A stretch of 64,000 bases of DNA from Rhodanobacter sp. AS-Z3 (GTDB taxonomy: Bacteria; Pseudomonadota; Gammaproteobacteria; Xanthomonadales; Rhodanobacteraceae), in assembly GCF_029224025.1 (NCBI RefSeq), contig NZ_CP119392.1, positions 2,937,001 to 3,001,000 of the forward strand, written 5' to 3'. The notes below the pieces were generated by a model that saw nothing but the letters and a program-made list of their open reading frames with translations, was not told the origin of the DNA and made no database searches. Position 1 is the stretch's first letter. The number at the start of each line of letters is the position of its first letter. The translations under genes were made by a program, and so were the position numbers. Of the stretch, positions 1-7,593 are shown in pieces.

Positions 1-16
1 CAATCGGTGGCACGGT

Positions 17-41
17 AGCGCGGTGCCAAGCGCGCTTTTTT
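17..41 (+). terminator. Rho-independent terminator of a gene left of the window
   Basis: AGCGCG (17-22) pairs with CGCGCT (31-36) around an 8-nt loop and runs into six T residues (36-41). It would end a rightward transcript coming from outside the window. A second stem, TGGCAC (8-13) with GTGCCA (23-28), overlaps it, so the two cannot form at once. Confidence 0.6.
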
Positions 42-488
42 CGAGCGAACTGGCGCGGCAAGCGCAAGCCGTGATCCAGAGCTCACCGGCAAGGCACGCG
101 GGCTGGGTCGGCGCTGCGGACCGTGGAATCGACCCGTCGCCGAAGCGCACGCACGCGCAGCCGCAGCCTCGCCGCGGGCTGCGGCGGTTTCCGAACCCTC
201 TGGTTTGTCGCCGGATTCGCGGTGCATCGCACCTGTCATCCGGCCGCTCGAACCATCCACGAATGAATCCTCGTCATGCCCCAGGGGGCTACGCACGATA
301 CGCCAGCTTTGCCACGGTTGCCCGTAACACGAGGCTGGCACACACCTTTCGGCCAGCCATCAAGGCGACCCTTTGGCCCAGTCTGTGGCAGGCCAAAGGG
401 GCATGATCGCACGTGAACCGCCCAATCCAACCTCACCGTGCGCGCTGGCCCCGGCTATAGTCGCGCTCGCCATCACACCGGAAAGTTC
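42..488. other. Intergenic stretch upstream of the DUF1415 gene
   Basis: No convincing gene is seen here. A reading frame crosses it on the plus strand, but it has an Arg/Pro-rich composition typical of a non-coding frame in GC-rich DNA and no ribosome-binding site. A GC-rich hairpin, CCGCAGCC (161-168) with GGCTGCGG (177-184), lies inside it, followed by only three T residues. An unrecognised small RNA cannot be excluded. Confidence 0.4.
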
Positions 489-1079
489 ATGAACACGCCC
501 CCCGCCAACGATCTCAACGCCGACGCCCTGCCCGAGGACGCGCCCTATCTTGCCGCGACCACCCGCTGGGTGGAACGCGCGGTGATCGGCTTGAATCTGT
601 GCCCGTTTGCCCGCGCGCCGCATGTGCAGGGCAAGCTGCGCATGCGGGTCAGTCAGGCGCGCGACACCGATGCCTTGCTCGACGACCTCTGCGGCGAACT
701 GCAGTCGCTCAACGCACTGACCCCGGATGAATGTGAAACCGGCCTGCTGATCCATCCATTCGTGCTGGGCGATTTCCTCGACTACAACGACTTCCTCGAC
801 GTCGCCGATGCTGCCGTGCAAACGCTGGGTCTGGAAGGCGAATGGCAGGTCGCCAGCTTCCATCCGCAGTATCAGTTCGCCGACAGCGAGCCCGAGGATG
901 TGGAGAACTACAGCAACCGCTCGCCCTTCCCCACGCTGCATCTGCTGCGCGAAGCCAGCATCGAGCGGGCGATGGAACAGATGAGCGACACCGACGCGAT
1001 CTACCGGCGCAATATCGACACGCTGCAGAAGCTGGGGCCGCAGGGTTGGCAGGCGCTATGGGACGACACCACCGGCTGA
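489..1079 (+). CDS. DUF1415 family protein
   Basis: A 196-residue cytoplasmic protein of the DUF1415 family, whose function is unknown. The family core is visible: TTRWVERAVIGLNLCPFA near residues 24-41, with the conserved N-L-C-P-F, then HPFVLGDFLDYNDFLD and a F-H-P-x-Y-x-F-A stretch near the middle, and NRSPFPTLHLLRE towards the end. I start it at the ATG at 489, because the 17 residues that could extend it upstream look non-coding and family members begin near here. No membrane segment or signal peptide is seen. It faces the PAP2 gene head-on, with a 12-bp inverted repeat between them. Confidence 0.85.
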   Translation: MNTPPANDLNADALPEDAPYLAATTRWVERAVIGLNLCPFARAPHVQGKLRMRVSQARDTDALLDDLCGELQSLNALTPDECETGLLIHPFVLGDFLDYNDFLDVADAAVQTLGLEGEWQVASFHPQYQFADSEPEDVENYSNRSPFPTLHLLREASIERAMEQMSDTDAIYRRNIDTLQKLGPQGWQALWDDTTG

Positions 1080-1136
1080 GCAGTGGGCAGCATCCACCAA
1101 AAATTTCTAATGCGGTGAACCATCACCTTCGCCAGG

Positions 1137-1167
1137 ACGCGTCGGGCACGTGGCGTGCCCGACGCGT
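1137..1167. repeat. Perfect 12-bp inverted repeat between convergent genes
   Basis: ACGCGTCGGGCA (1137-1148) and TGCCCGACGCGT (1156-1167) form a hairpin with a 7-nt loop. It sits between the convergent DUF1415 and PAP2 genes, where it could stop transcripts from both sides. No T-run follows on either strand, so it is not a classic intrinsic terminator. A REP-like element is an alternative. Confidence 0.55.
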
Positions 1168-1199
1168 GGTTCGAAAACGAGAGGTCTTTCGGCAACCGG

Positions 1200-1937
1200 C
1201 TAACCGCCTGCCGGAACCTGTCGGTTGAAGCCAGCGTCCTCCAGTTCGCGTGCTGCTGCATCGAGATCGTGACGGATGGCCGGGCTGGACAGAAAGTCGC
1301 GGACCAACGCCTGTCCCAGCACGCGGCCGGCGAAGATGTCCTGCGGCGTATGCACGCCACGCACCACCCGGCGCCAACCCACGCTCCGCGCGTAGCGATC
1401 CAGCGCCTGCGCACGTTGCGGAAGCAAGTGGCCGAGCAGCAGCGCGAAGACCGTTGCCCGCGTGCTGTGCCCACTGGGGTAGCCATAATCGCGGCTCTTC
1501 CAGTCGACAGCGTCACCTTCCGGGTCCCACTGGCATGAGTTGACCGGACAGGGCCGCTCGCGGTGCCAGGTCTGTTTGGCTTCGTTCTTGGCGAGATTCG
1601 TCTCCTTCTTCACCTCGGCGAACAACGCAGCGGTGGCTGGCAGCCGCTGCTCGGTGAACTCCGGACCCAGTACGGCAGCGAACGAGAACACCCCGAACTC
1701 CTCTTCCTGTTTCGACAGCGCGGCCTGCTCCGTTGTTCGCGTGGTGTAGGCCTGAAAGGTGACGGTGCGATCGGCGCTGTCTTCAGCGCTGCCCATGGCT
1801 GATGGCGCTGGAAGCACGGCGACGGCCTCATGCAGCTGGGCGTCACTGAGATAGTGTTGGGCGGTGCGCGCGTTGCCGATATTCAGCATCGACAGGCCAA
1901 GTACGGCGACACACACGCGGGTAAAATTCATGCTCAT
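1200..1937 (-). CDS. Exported class A acid phosphatase (PAP2 family)
   Basis: A 245-residue periplasmic phosphatase of the PAP2/class A non-specific acid phosphatase type, expected to remove phosphate from organic phosphomonoesters. The three catalytic blocks are visible: KQTWHRERP (about 121-129), YPSGHSTR (153-160) and R-x5-H-x3-D ending in HTPQD (196-200). A hydrophobic segment at about residues 7-21 looks like a signal peptide. The ATG at 1937 is chosen because GGAG lies 7 bases upstream; the ATG two codons later is too far from it. It follows the TonB-receptor gene by only 19 bp, so the two are very likely co-transcribed. The receptor could bring in the product or substrate of the enzyme. 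Confidence 0.88.
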   Translation of the reverse strand: MSMNFTRVCVAVLGLSMLNIGNARTAQHYLSDAQLHEAVAVLPAPSAMGSAEDSADRTVTFQAYTTRTTEQAALSKQEEEFGVFSFAAVLGPEFTEQRLPATAALFAEVKKETNLAKNEAKQTWHRERPCPVNSCQWDPEGDAVDWKSRDYGYPSGHSTRATVFALLLGHLLPQRAQALDRYARSVGWRRVVRGVHTPQDIFAGRVLGQALVRDFLSSPAIRHDLDAAARELEDAGFNRQVPAGG

Positions 1938-1956
1938 GCGACTGCTCCGCTGCATG

Positions 1957-4245
1957 TCAAAGTGCCAGCGACACGGAGGCAAACCAGCTCCGTCCGGGCA
2001 GCACGAGATAATAGGTATCGCCCTTCTTCACCGAGTCGGCGACCTGCTGGTTGGCGTCGAGCAGGTTGTCCACCTGCAGCTTCAGCTTGTAGCTCTTGAT
2101 GAACGAGCCGCTGAGTTTCTGGCCGTAGCCCAGGCTGAGCGCAGCGCGCCAGAAGCCGCCACTGTTGCTGGTGGCGGTGACCGAATTGGCCTGATCGGGA
2201 TTGAAGTCGCCGTTGTAGACCTTCTGCGCACCGATGTACTTGCCGCCCAGCGCTGCGAAGAAGCCGTTCTGGGCGTAATTCACGCCGAGCGCCGCGGTGC
2301 TGTCGGGGATGTTGGGGATATCCAGACTGGAGCGCTTGAAGCGTGCGTCGAGCAACGAGCCGTTGGCATACACGCTGACACCGCTGCCCACGTAATAGGT
2401 AGCTTCCGCTTCCACGCCGTGCATGCGCGCACCCTTGGCGGTGGCGTAGATGTCATCGTGGGTGACCGGATCGACTGCGGTGAGCGGGTAGTTGTTGTAG
2501 TCGATGAAGAAGATGTCGGCATCGGCGTTGAAGCGGTCGGTCTTGTATACCGTGCCGAACTGGTAGTTCATCGTCTGCTGTGGACGGGCGCGGTTGAGGC
2601 GCGGATCAGGCACGTAAAACTGGTTGAGGTTGGGGGCGAGAAAGCCCTGCGCGGCCTGCGCGTAGATGCTCCAGTCAGCGCCGAGGCGGTAGTTGCCGCT
2701 GAGGTAGCCCAGCGTCTTGCGCCAGGTCTGGTCGTACTTCAGCGGCAGCTTGGTGCCCTGGTTGTACGGCGTGTCGATGTAACGGGTGAAGCCGACGTTT
2801 TTCATGCCCGGAGCGATGGTGAGCGCTTCACTGGCCTGCCAGGCGTACTCGGCGTACAGCTGCGTGGTACGCAGGCGATCATTCATCGTGTATTTGTAGG
2901 GCGCGTAGGGGTTGCTGCCGCCGGGTTTGACGTCGGTCGCGCCGCCGCGACTGTAGTCCAGCGCTACGCTGGAGCGGTCGTTGCCGGTGTATTCGTACCA
3001 GCCGCCGGTACGAAACTGACCTTTGTCGTCGGTGTGCGCCAGCTCGAATGTGTCGCCCCAGGCACGGTAGTTGTTGACCTTGTAGTAGCCACCCATTGCC
3101 GTCTTCGAACTCTTGGTGCCCACGTAGGCGCTTTCGTGGCTGCCATTGGTATACGCGTACGTATACAGCTTGTTGTCGAGCTGCCAGGTCTCGCTGAAAT
3201 CGCTGTGGACGCCCAGGTATTCCATGTCGGTATTCTTGTCCTGGTAGTTGTAGCAGTCGCAATCGGTGCTGGTACGGTCGGTATTGAGGCCGAAGTTGCG
3301 GCCCAGCGTGTTGATCTGCTGCTGGGTGAGCGTGCCCTTGTCCGGCTTGTTGAAGTGGATCGTGTTGTAGTTGCTGAGCAAGGTAATTTCGGTGTGCTCG
3401 CCCACCGGCTGCACGTACTTCAGGTAACCAGTGGTGCGCCGCATCGGTGCATGCGTATTGGCGGTATCGGTGTCGTTGTATTGCACGCTGGCGATCAACT
3501 TGCCGCCGCCCAGGCCATCGATGCGGCCGGTGTTGAGCTCCAGATGCGTCAGCGTAGTGCCATAGCTGCCGATGCTGAAGGTGGGGATGAACGAGAACGT
3601 GTCGCGCGCGTCCTTCGAGCGCAGCGCCACGGTGCCGCCGAAAGTCGCTGCGCCCAGCGTGCTGGCACTGCCGGGACCACGATCGATACTGACCTCGCCG
3701 ATCATCTTGGCCGGGAAGTAGCTGCTGGTGTGGTGGCTGAAGTCGTTGGTGTCGCCGAACGGGATACCGTCATAACTGACGTTGTACTGGTTGTCGCTGA
3801 AGCCACGCAGGGTCATCTGCTTGGATTCGCCCAGGCCCGGACCGGCCGGGCTGATGTTGCTCACGGCCGGCGCGATGTTGGCGATGCTGGCGTAGTCGGC
3901 GGTGGGCGCCGTGTAATTGTTGATGTAGTCCAGGCCGATCACCGACTGCGGCTGCGTCGCATCCAGCTCACTCTGCACCGGCGCCAGGGTGATTGCCGAA
4001 GTCGTTACGGCGCGCACTTCCACTTCCTGCAGTTGCTTCGCCTCGATCATGTTCGGCGCAATGCTTGACGCCATTGCGGCGTTTGACACGTCATCCGTGG
4101 TGGCTGCATGGGCGCCGCCGACAACCAGCAGCGAAGAGGCGCACAAGAAAGCCACGCGATAGGATTGGCGGATCGCGGTAACCAGCGGGCGCCTGCGGAA
4201 AACAACGCGGCCAACGGCAAGGCCTGCATGCAAACATGACATCAT
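1957..4245 (-). CDS. TonB-dependent outer-membrane receptor
   Basis: A 762-residue TonB-dependent receptor. In order it has a long basic N-terminus with a signal peptide ending near AHA, a TonB-box-like LQEVEVRAV, a plug domain with PQSVIGLDYI, QMTLRGFSDNQYNV and IDRGPGSASTLGAATFGGTV, and a large beta-barrel ending in the aromatic/hydrophobic SWFASVSLAL. A cysteine cluster (DCDCYN) lies in what is probably an extracellular loop. The ligand is not evident. The gene is followed after 19 bp by an exported acid phosphatase, so a phosphorylated or phosphate-containing ligand is a reasonable inference. Two ATGs at 4245 and 4242 are possible, with AGGA about 10 bases upstream. Confidence 0.93.
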   Translation of the reverse strand: MMSCLHAGLAVGRVVFRRRPLVTAIRQSYRVAFLCASSLLVVGGAHAATTDDVSNAAMASSIAPNMIEAKQLQEVEVRAVTTSAITLAPVQSELDATQPQSVIGLDYINNYTAPTADYASIANIAPAVSNISPAGPGLGESKQMTLRGFSDNQYNVSYDGIPFGDTNDFSHHTSSYFPAKMIGEVSIDRGPGSASTLGAATFGGTVALRSKDARDTFSFIPTFSIGSYGTTLTHLELNTGRIDGLGGGKLIASVQYNDTDTANTHAPMRRTTGYLKYVQPVGEHTEITLLSNYNTIHFNKPDKGTLTQQQINTLGRNFGLNTDRTSTDCDCYNYQDKNTDMEYLGVHSDFSETWQLDNKLYTYAYTNGSHESAYVGTKSSKTAMGGYYKVNNYRAWGDTFELAHTDDKGQFRTGGWYEYTGNDRSSVALDYSRGGATDVKPGGSNPYAPYKYTMNDRLRTTQLYAEYAWQASEALTIAPGMKNVGFTRYIDTPYNQGTKLPLKYDQTWRKTLGYLSGNYRLGADWSIYAQAAQGFLAPNLNQFYVPDPRLNRARPQQTMNYQFGTVYKTDRFNADADIFFIDYNNYPLTAVDPVTHDDIYATAKGARMHGVEAEATYYVGSGVSVYANGSLLDARFKRSSLDIPNIPDSTAALGVNYAQNGFFAALGGKYIGAQKVYNGDFNPDQANSVTATSNSGGFWRAALSLGYGQKLSGSFIKSYKLKLQVDNLLDANQQVADSVKKGDTYYLVLPGRSWFASVSLAL

Positions 4246-4460
4246 GATCAAATCGTCCTGGATTGAGGCGGAAGGGCAAGCCCATCAAGCCTAGGGAGCT
4301 GATTTGACCGTTTTGTTGCAGCTGGCTTGCAGAAAAAGTGCGACTGAGCTGGCTCCGAAAGTTCCCTGCACTGAATGCGGGATGTGAGATGTGGGACGCA
4401 AAATCGTACCGAAGCCGATGCCTCAACATCCTGTTCATCGGATGGCTGTCACGCTGACGC

Positions 4461-4805
4461 ATGACTGACCTCAGCACGCAACCCGACGACCCCTACGCCG
4501 AAAGCGTCGACCCCCGCGTGCATTGCAATACCTGCGAAGCCGTGTGCTGCCGCCTCACCGTGGTGCTGATGCCCGAAGACCGGGTGCCCACCTGGTTGAT
4601 CGAGCGCAATGAATACGGCATGGAAACCCTGGCCAAGGGCGAAGACGGCTGGTGCGCCGCCATCGACCCCAAGACCTTCGGCTGCACCATTTACGACGAG
4701 CGCCCGACCATCTGCCGCAAGTTCGCGATGGGCAGCCCGAGCTGCCGCGACGAACGGCACAAATGGTTTGGCGCGAGCATCCCCACCGCGGTGCATGTGC
4801 TGTAA
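4461..4805 (+). CDS. YkgJ-family Cys-cluster protein
   Basis: A 114-residue protein of the YkgJ family (annotated as putative zinc- or iron-chelating). It carries the family cysteines CNTCEAVCC near residues 22-30, then single Cys residues in GWCAAID, GCTIYDERPTICRKF and SPSCRDE. The Y-x-x-R-P-x-x-C-R-x-F block is the family hallmark. It is divergent from the TonB-receptor gene and has no obvious partner. The metal bound and the role are unknown for the family. Confidence 0.85.
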   Translation: MTDLSTQPDDPYAESVDPRVHCNTCEAVCCRLTVVLMPEDRVPTWLIERNEYGMETLAKGEDGWCAAIDPKTFGCTIYDERPTICRKFAMGSPSCRDERHKWFGASIPTAVHVL

Positions 4806-4837
4806 CCGCAGGACCATCACGTCTCCCATCGCGCTCC

Positions 4838-4854
4838 GGCGGGCAGTGTCCGCC
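4838..4854. repeat. REP-like short hairpin
   Basis: GGCGGGCAGTGTCCGCC folds into a 7-bp stem (one G-T pair) with a 3-nt loop. A related GCAGTGCCGCCCTA string occurs about 110 bp further on, before the end of rsuA. The layout, short GC-rich hairpins in a gap between convergent genes, is that of REP elements. Confidence 0.4.
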
Positions 4855-4968
4855 CTACGGGACGAAGTTGAGTTAGGGGTCATGGCGCACGCTGCAGCTC
4901 GTCGTTGGGCAGGCACTGCGCGCCGGCTTTTCGCCACGACCTGCTGCAAAGCGGCGTGCAGTGCCGCC

Positions 4969-5670
4969 CTAAGCCGCGAAAATCAGTGCGACTTCGCTGG
5001 CATCCAGCGGGCGCCATTCGCCCAGCGGCAAATCGCCCAGCACCAGCCCACCAACTGAAACCCGGCGCAAGGTCTCCACGTTGTTGCCGGTGGCGGCGAA
5101 CATGCGGCGTACCTGGTGGTAACGGCCTTCGGTGACACTGAGCCGCGCATGACGCGGGCCGAGCACTTCCAGCTCAGCCGGCGCCAGCGGCTCCTTTTCC
5201 GATTCCAGCATCATCGTGCCGCTGGCAAACAGCTCACCTTCGTCGCCGCGCAAATCCTGCGCCAGCGTGGCCTCGTAGACTTTGGTCACCTGGGTCTTCG
5301 GCGAAATGATCCGGTGCAACAACGCACCATCATCGGTGAACAGCAGCAATCCAGTGGTGTCGCGATCAAGTCGACCGACGCTGGACATCGCCGGTGAGCG
5401 CACGCTGTAACGCGGCGGCAGCAGATCGTAGACGACGCGGCCCGGGTCCTTGCGCGAGCAGGTGATGCCCAGCGGCTTATTCATCATCAGCACCAGACCT
5501 GCTGGTGGGTCCAGCGGCTCGTCGTCGACGCGAATCGTGTCAAGCGGCACCACGTCGTCGGTGTACAGCACGTCGCCAGCGCCATCGGTGATGCGGCCCG
5601 AACGAAACAAGGCAGTGACATCCTTGCGGCTGCCATAGCCAAGATTCGCAATCAGCTTGACCAGTTTCAT
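4969..5670 (-). CDS. rsuA: 16S rRNA pseudouridine-516 synthase
   Basis: A 233-residue protein of the RsuA family, which makes pseudouridine 516 in 16S rRNA. It has an N-terminal S4-type RNA-binding region (MKLVKLIANLGYGSRKDV), the MNKPLGITCS strand, the catalytic motif VGRLDRDTTGLLLFTDD with its Asp, and the C-terminal VTEGRYHQVRRMFAATGN block. It overlaps the end of rsmC by 4 bp (ATGA), so two small-subunit rRNA modifiers are translated from one message. Confidence 0.92.
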   Translation of the reverse strand: MKLVKLIANLGYGSRKDVTALFRSGRITDGAGDVLYTDDVVPLDTIRVDDEPLDPPAGLVLMMNKPLGITCSRKDPGRVVYDLLPPRYSVRSPAMSSVGRLDRDTTGLLLFTDDGALLHRIISPKTQVTKVYEATLAQDLRGDEGELFASGTMMLESEKEPLAPAELEVLGPRHARLSVTEGRYHQVRRMFAATGNNVETLRRVSVGGLVLGDLPLGEWRPLDASEVALIFAA

Positions 5671-6734
5671 CCACGCACCCCTGTTGCTTCGATCACTTTG
5701 AACCCATCCTGCACGATCAGCGTGCGTACTAAATGAAAACGCGCGCCAAGCACCGCTTCGTAAGGCAAATGCCGATTGGCCACGAGCAGCAGGCGACCAT
5801 TGGGCTGCAGCGCCTCGGCGGCGCTGACGATGAACGCGCGACCGAGTTCGGGCAGGTCGGCACGCCCCTGATGAAACGGCGGGTTGCTGACAATGACGTC
5901 ATAACGCTGCGCCAGTCCGCGAGTGACGTCATGCCAGTGCACCGAAATCGCCACCTCACGCCCGGACTGCTGTTTCGCCCGGGCCAGATTTCGCCGTGCC
6001 GGTTCCAGTGCACGGGCTTCGGCTTCGTATAGATCAATGGCCTGCACGCGCGGGCAACGCGCCATCAACTGGCTGGCGAGATAACCGTAGCCGGCACCGA
6101 GATCCGCCACGCTGCCATGCAGATCATCTGGCAAGTGCTCGGCCAGCAAGGCCGAGGCGCGATCAATGCGGTCCCAAGCGAACAATCCGGGACGGCTGAC
6201 ATAGCCATAGACAATTTCGCGTGGCGCATCGAGCCCCAGCCAGTCGGCCAACAGTGGCTGGTCGATGTCGTTCGCTGCCGGCGTGCTCCAGAACACCCGG
6301 CATTTATGCTTGGACAGGTGCTGCACGGTCGTGGCGAGTTTCGCCAGATCCGCCTCGCCCGACTTCGCACCCTCGGTATTCGGCATCGCCGCCAGCACGC
6401 AGCCTCCGGGCTGCAAATGCGTCAAGGCGCGGGCGAACAACGCACGTGCCTCGTCACGCTGACGCGGCGGCAGCAGCAGCACCAGCGCAAACTTCTCGCC
6501 ACTGGCCGGCTCGCCTACGCGCATGCCGTTTCGACCAAGCTCATCGGCAAATGGAAGGAAGCTTTGCTCGCACAGCCAGCCTGGCTGCGCCATCTCACGC
6601 AGGCGCACGCCAGCACGAGCGCGCAGAAACAGCACCTTGCCAGCAACCGGCAAGCTGAGGTCACGCGTCTCGAACGGAACGAACAGGGCGGCCAACGCCG
6701 CATCGGGCGCGGCCGCAAATACGCTGGCAGTCAC
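5667..6734 (-). CDS. rsmC: 16S rRNA (guanine-1207-N2)-methyltransferase-like protein
   Basis: A 355-residue two-domain class I methyltransferase of the RsmC type. The N-terminal half is the degenerate domain. The C-terminal half has the SAM-binding VADLGAGYGYLASQL and the catalytic SNPPFHQG motif that marks N2-guanine methyltransferases. Length fits the family. The start is a GTG (6734), with no strong ribosome-binding site in front of it. It is translationally coupled to rsuA through a 4-bp overlap. The nearest alternative is the 23S enzyme RlmG, but context with rsuA favours RsmC. Confidence 0.85.
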   Translation of the reverse strand: MTASVFAAAPDAALAALFVPFETRDLSLPVAGKVLFLRARAGVRLREMAQPGWLCEQSFLPFADELGRNGMRVGEPASGEKFALVLLLPPRQRDEARALFARALTHLQPGGCVLAAMPNTEGAKSGEADLAKLATTVQHLSKHKCRVFWSTPAANDIDQPLLADWLGLDAPREIVYGYVSRPGLFAWDRIDRASALLAEHLPDDLHGSVADLGAGYGYLASQLMARCPRVQAIDLYEAEARALEPARRNLARAKQQSGREVAISVHWHDVTRGLAQRYDVIVSNPPFHQGRADLPELGRAFIVSAAEALQPNGRLLLVANRHLPYEAVLGARFHLVRTLIVQDGFKVIEATGVRG

Positions 6735-6804
6735 GTCATATCTTCAGCACAGAATCGGGATGGCCATTGTACGTGGCCGCGCGAAGCAACACCGCGGCGA
6801 CGCT

Positions 6805-7593
6805 TCAATGCGCGGCAGCCGGCAACTCGTCCAGCAGCTGGTTCGTCAGTGGCTGATAGCCGCCATCGAAATGATGATCACCCTTCTTGGCATGCACCGT
6901 CACCCACGCTGGCACGCCCGACTGGTCGCAGACGCTGTCGTCGGCGTCGTCCAGGCCGTAATAGCAGACCACCGGCGGCTGGCCCTGCAACGCCTGCAGC
7001 GGCGGCAAGGCGTCGTAGTGCTGGATCGGGTTGATGTGCTGCAGGACCTTCTTGAGATGTTCCTTGAACCAGCCCTGCTTGATCATGTAACCCTCCAGCT
7101 CGATCTCGAAGGTCACGTCGCGACTGGGTGACAGCAAGACCAACTGGGTGATGCGCGCACGATTGGCCGGGCTGAGCCTGGCCACGATGGTTGGCAGCAC
7201 ATCGGCACCGAAGGAAAACCCAACCAGCCAGATGCGCTGCTTGCCCCAGGCGCCGAGATACTTCGTCATCAGCGCATCTAGCTCGTGCGCCGACTGCTCC
7301 GGCGTGCGCTCGTGCCAGTAATACTTGAACGTGTTGACGCCCAGCACCGGAATGCCGCGATCGATGAAGGCGATGCCCAGGCGCCGATCCAGGTCGGCCC
7401 AGCCTCCGTCACCGGAATAGATGATCGCCATGACGTCATCCCGGCCCGCCGGCGGCGCCGTGCTGATGGCCGCCACCGGCAACACCACGGTGGCCTTTTC
7501 CAGACTGACGCGTGACCACGGATGCCACATCATCACCGCACCCAGCACGCTTGCACCCACCACAGCCAGCATGATTCGACTCCTGCGTGTCAT
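6805..7593 (-). CDS. virJ: AcvB/VirJ-like periplasmic aminoacyl-phosphatidylglycerol hydrolase
   Basis: A 262-residue alpha/beta hydrolase of the VirJ/AcvB family. A hydrophobic anchor or signal lies at residues 8-24. The body has the family start IIYSGDGGWADLDRRLG, the nucleophile elbow GFSFGADVLP, and a late KKGDHHFDGGY block with the likely catalytic His. Members of this family cleave lysyl- or alanyl-phosphatidylglycerol in the periplasm. The ATG at 7593 overlaps the stop of mprF by 4 bp, so synthesis and removal of the modified lipid are coupled. The hydrolase function is inferred from the family and this neighbour. Confidence 0.88.
   Translation of the reverse strand: MTRRSRIMLAVVGASVLGAVMMWHPWSRVSLEKATVVLPVAAISTAPPAGRDDVMAIIYSGDGGWADLDRRLGIAFIDRGIPVLGVNTFKYYWHERTPEQSAHELDALMTKYLGAWGKQRIWLVGFSFGADVLPTIVARLSPANRARITQLVLLSPSRDVTFEIELEGYMIKQGWFKEHLKKVLQHINPIQHYDALPPLQALQGQPPVVCYYGLDDADDSVCDQSGVPAWVTVHAKKGDHHFDGGYQPLTNQLLDELPAAAH

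Noticed and set aside
23..406. 127-residue plus-strand reading frame at the left edge
   Set aside because: Arg/Pro-rich composition of a non-coding frame, no ribosome-binding site, overlaps a terminator and hairpin.
1864..4068. 734-residue plus-strand frame opposite the TonB receptor
   Set aside because: It is the antisense shadow of the receptor gene, with Val/Gly-rich mirror composition and no family motifs. Long antisense frames are expected in GC-rich DNA.
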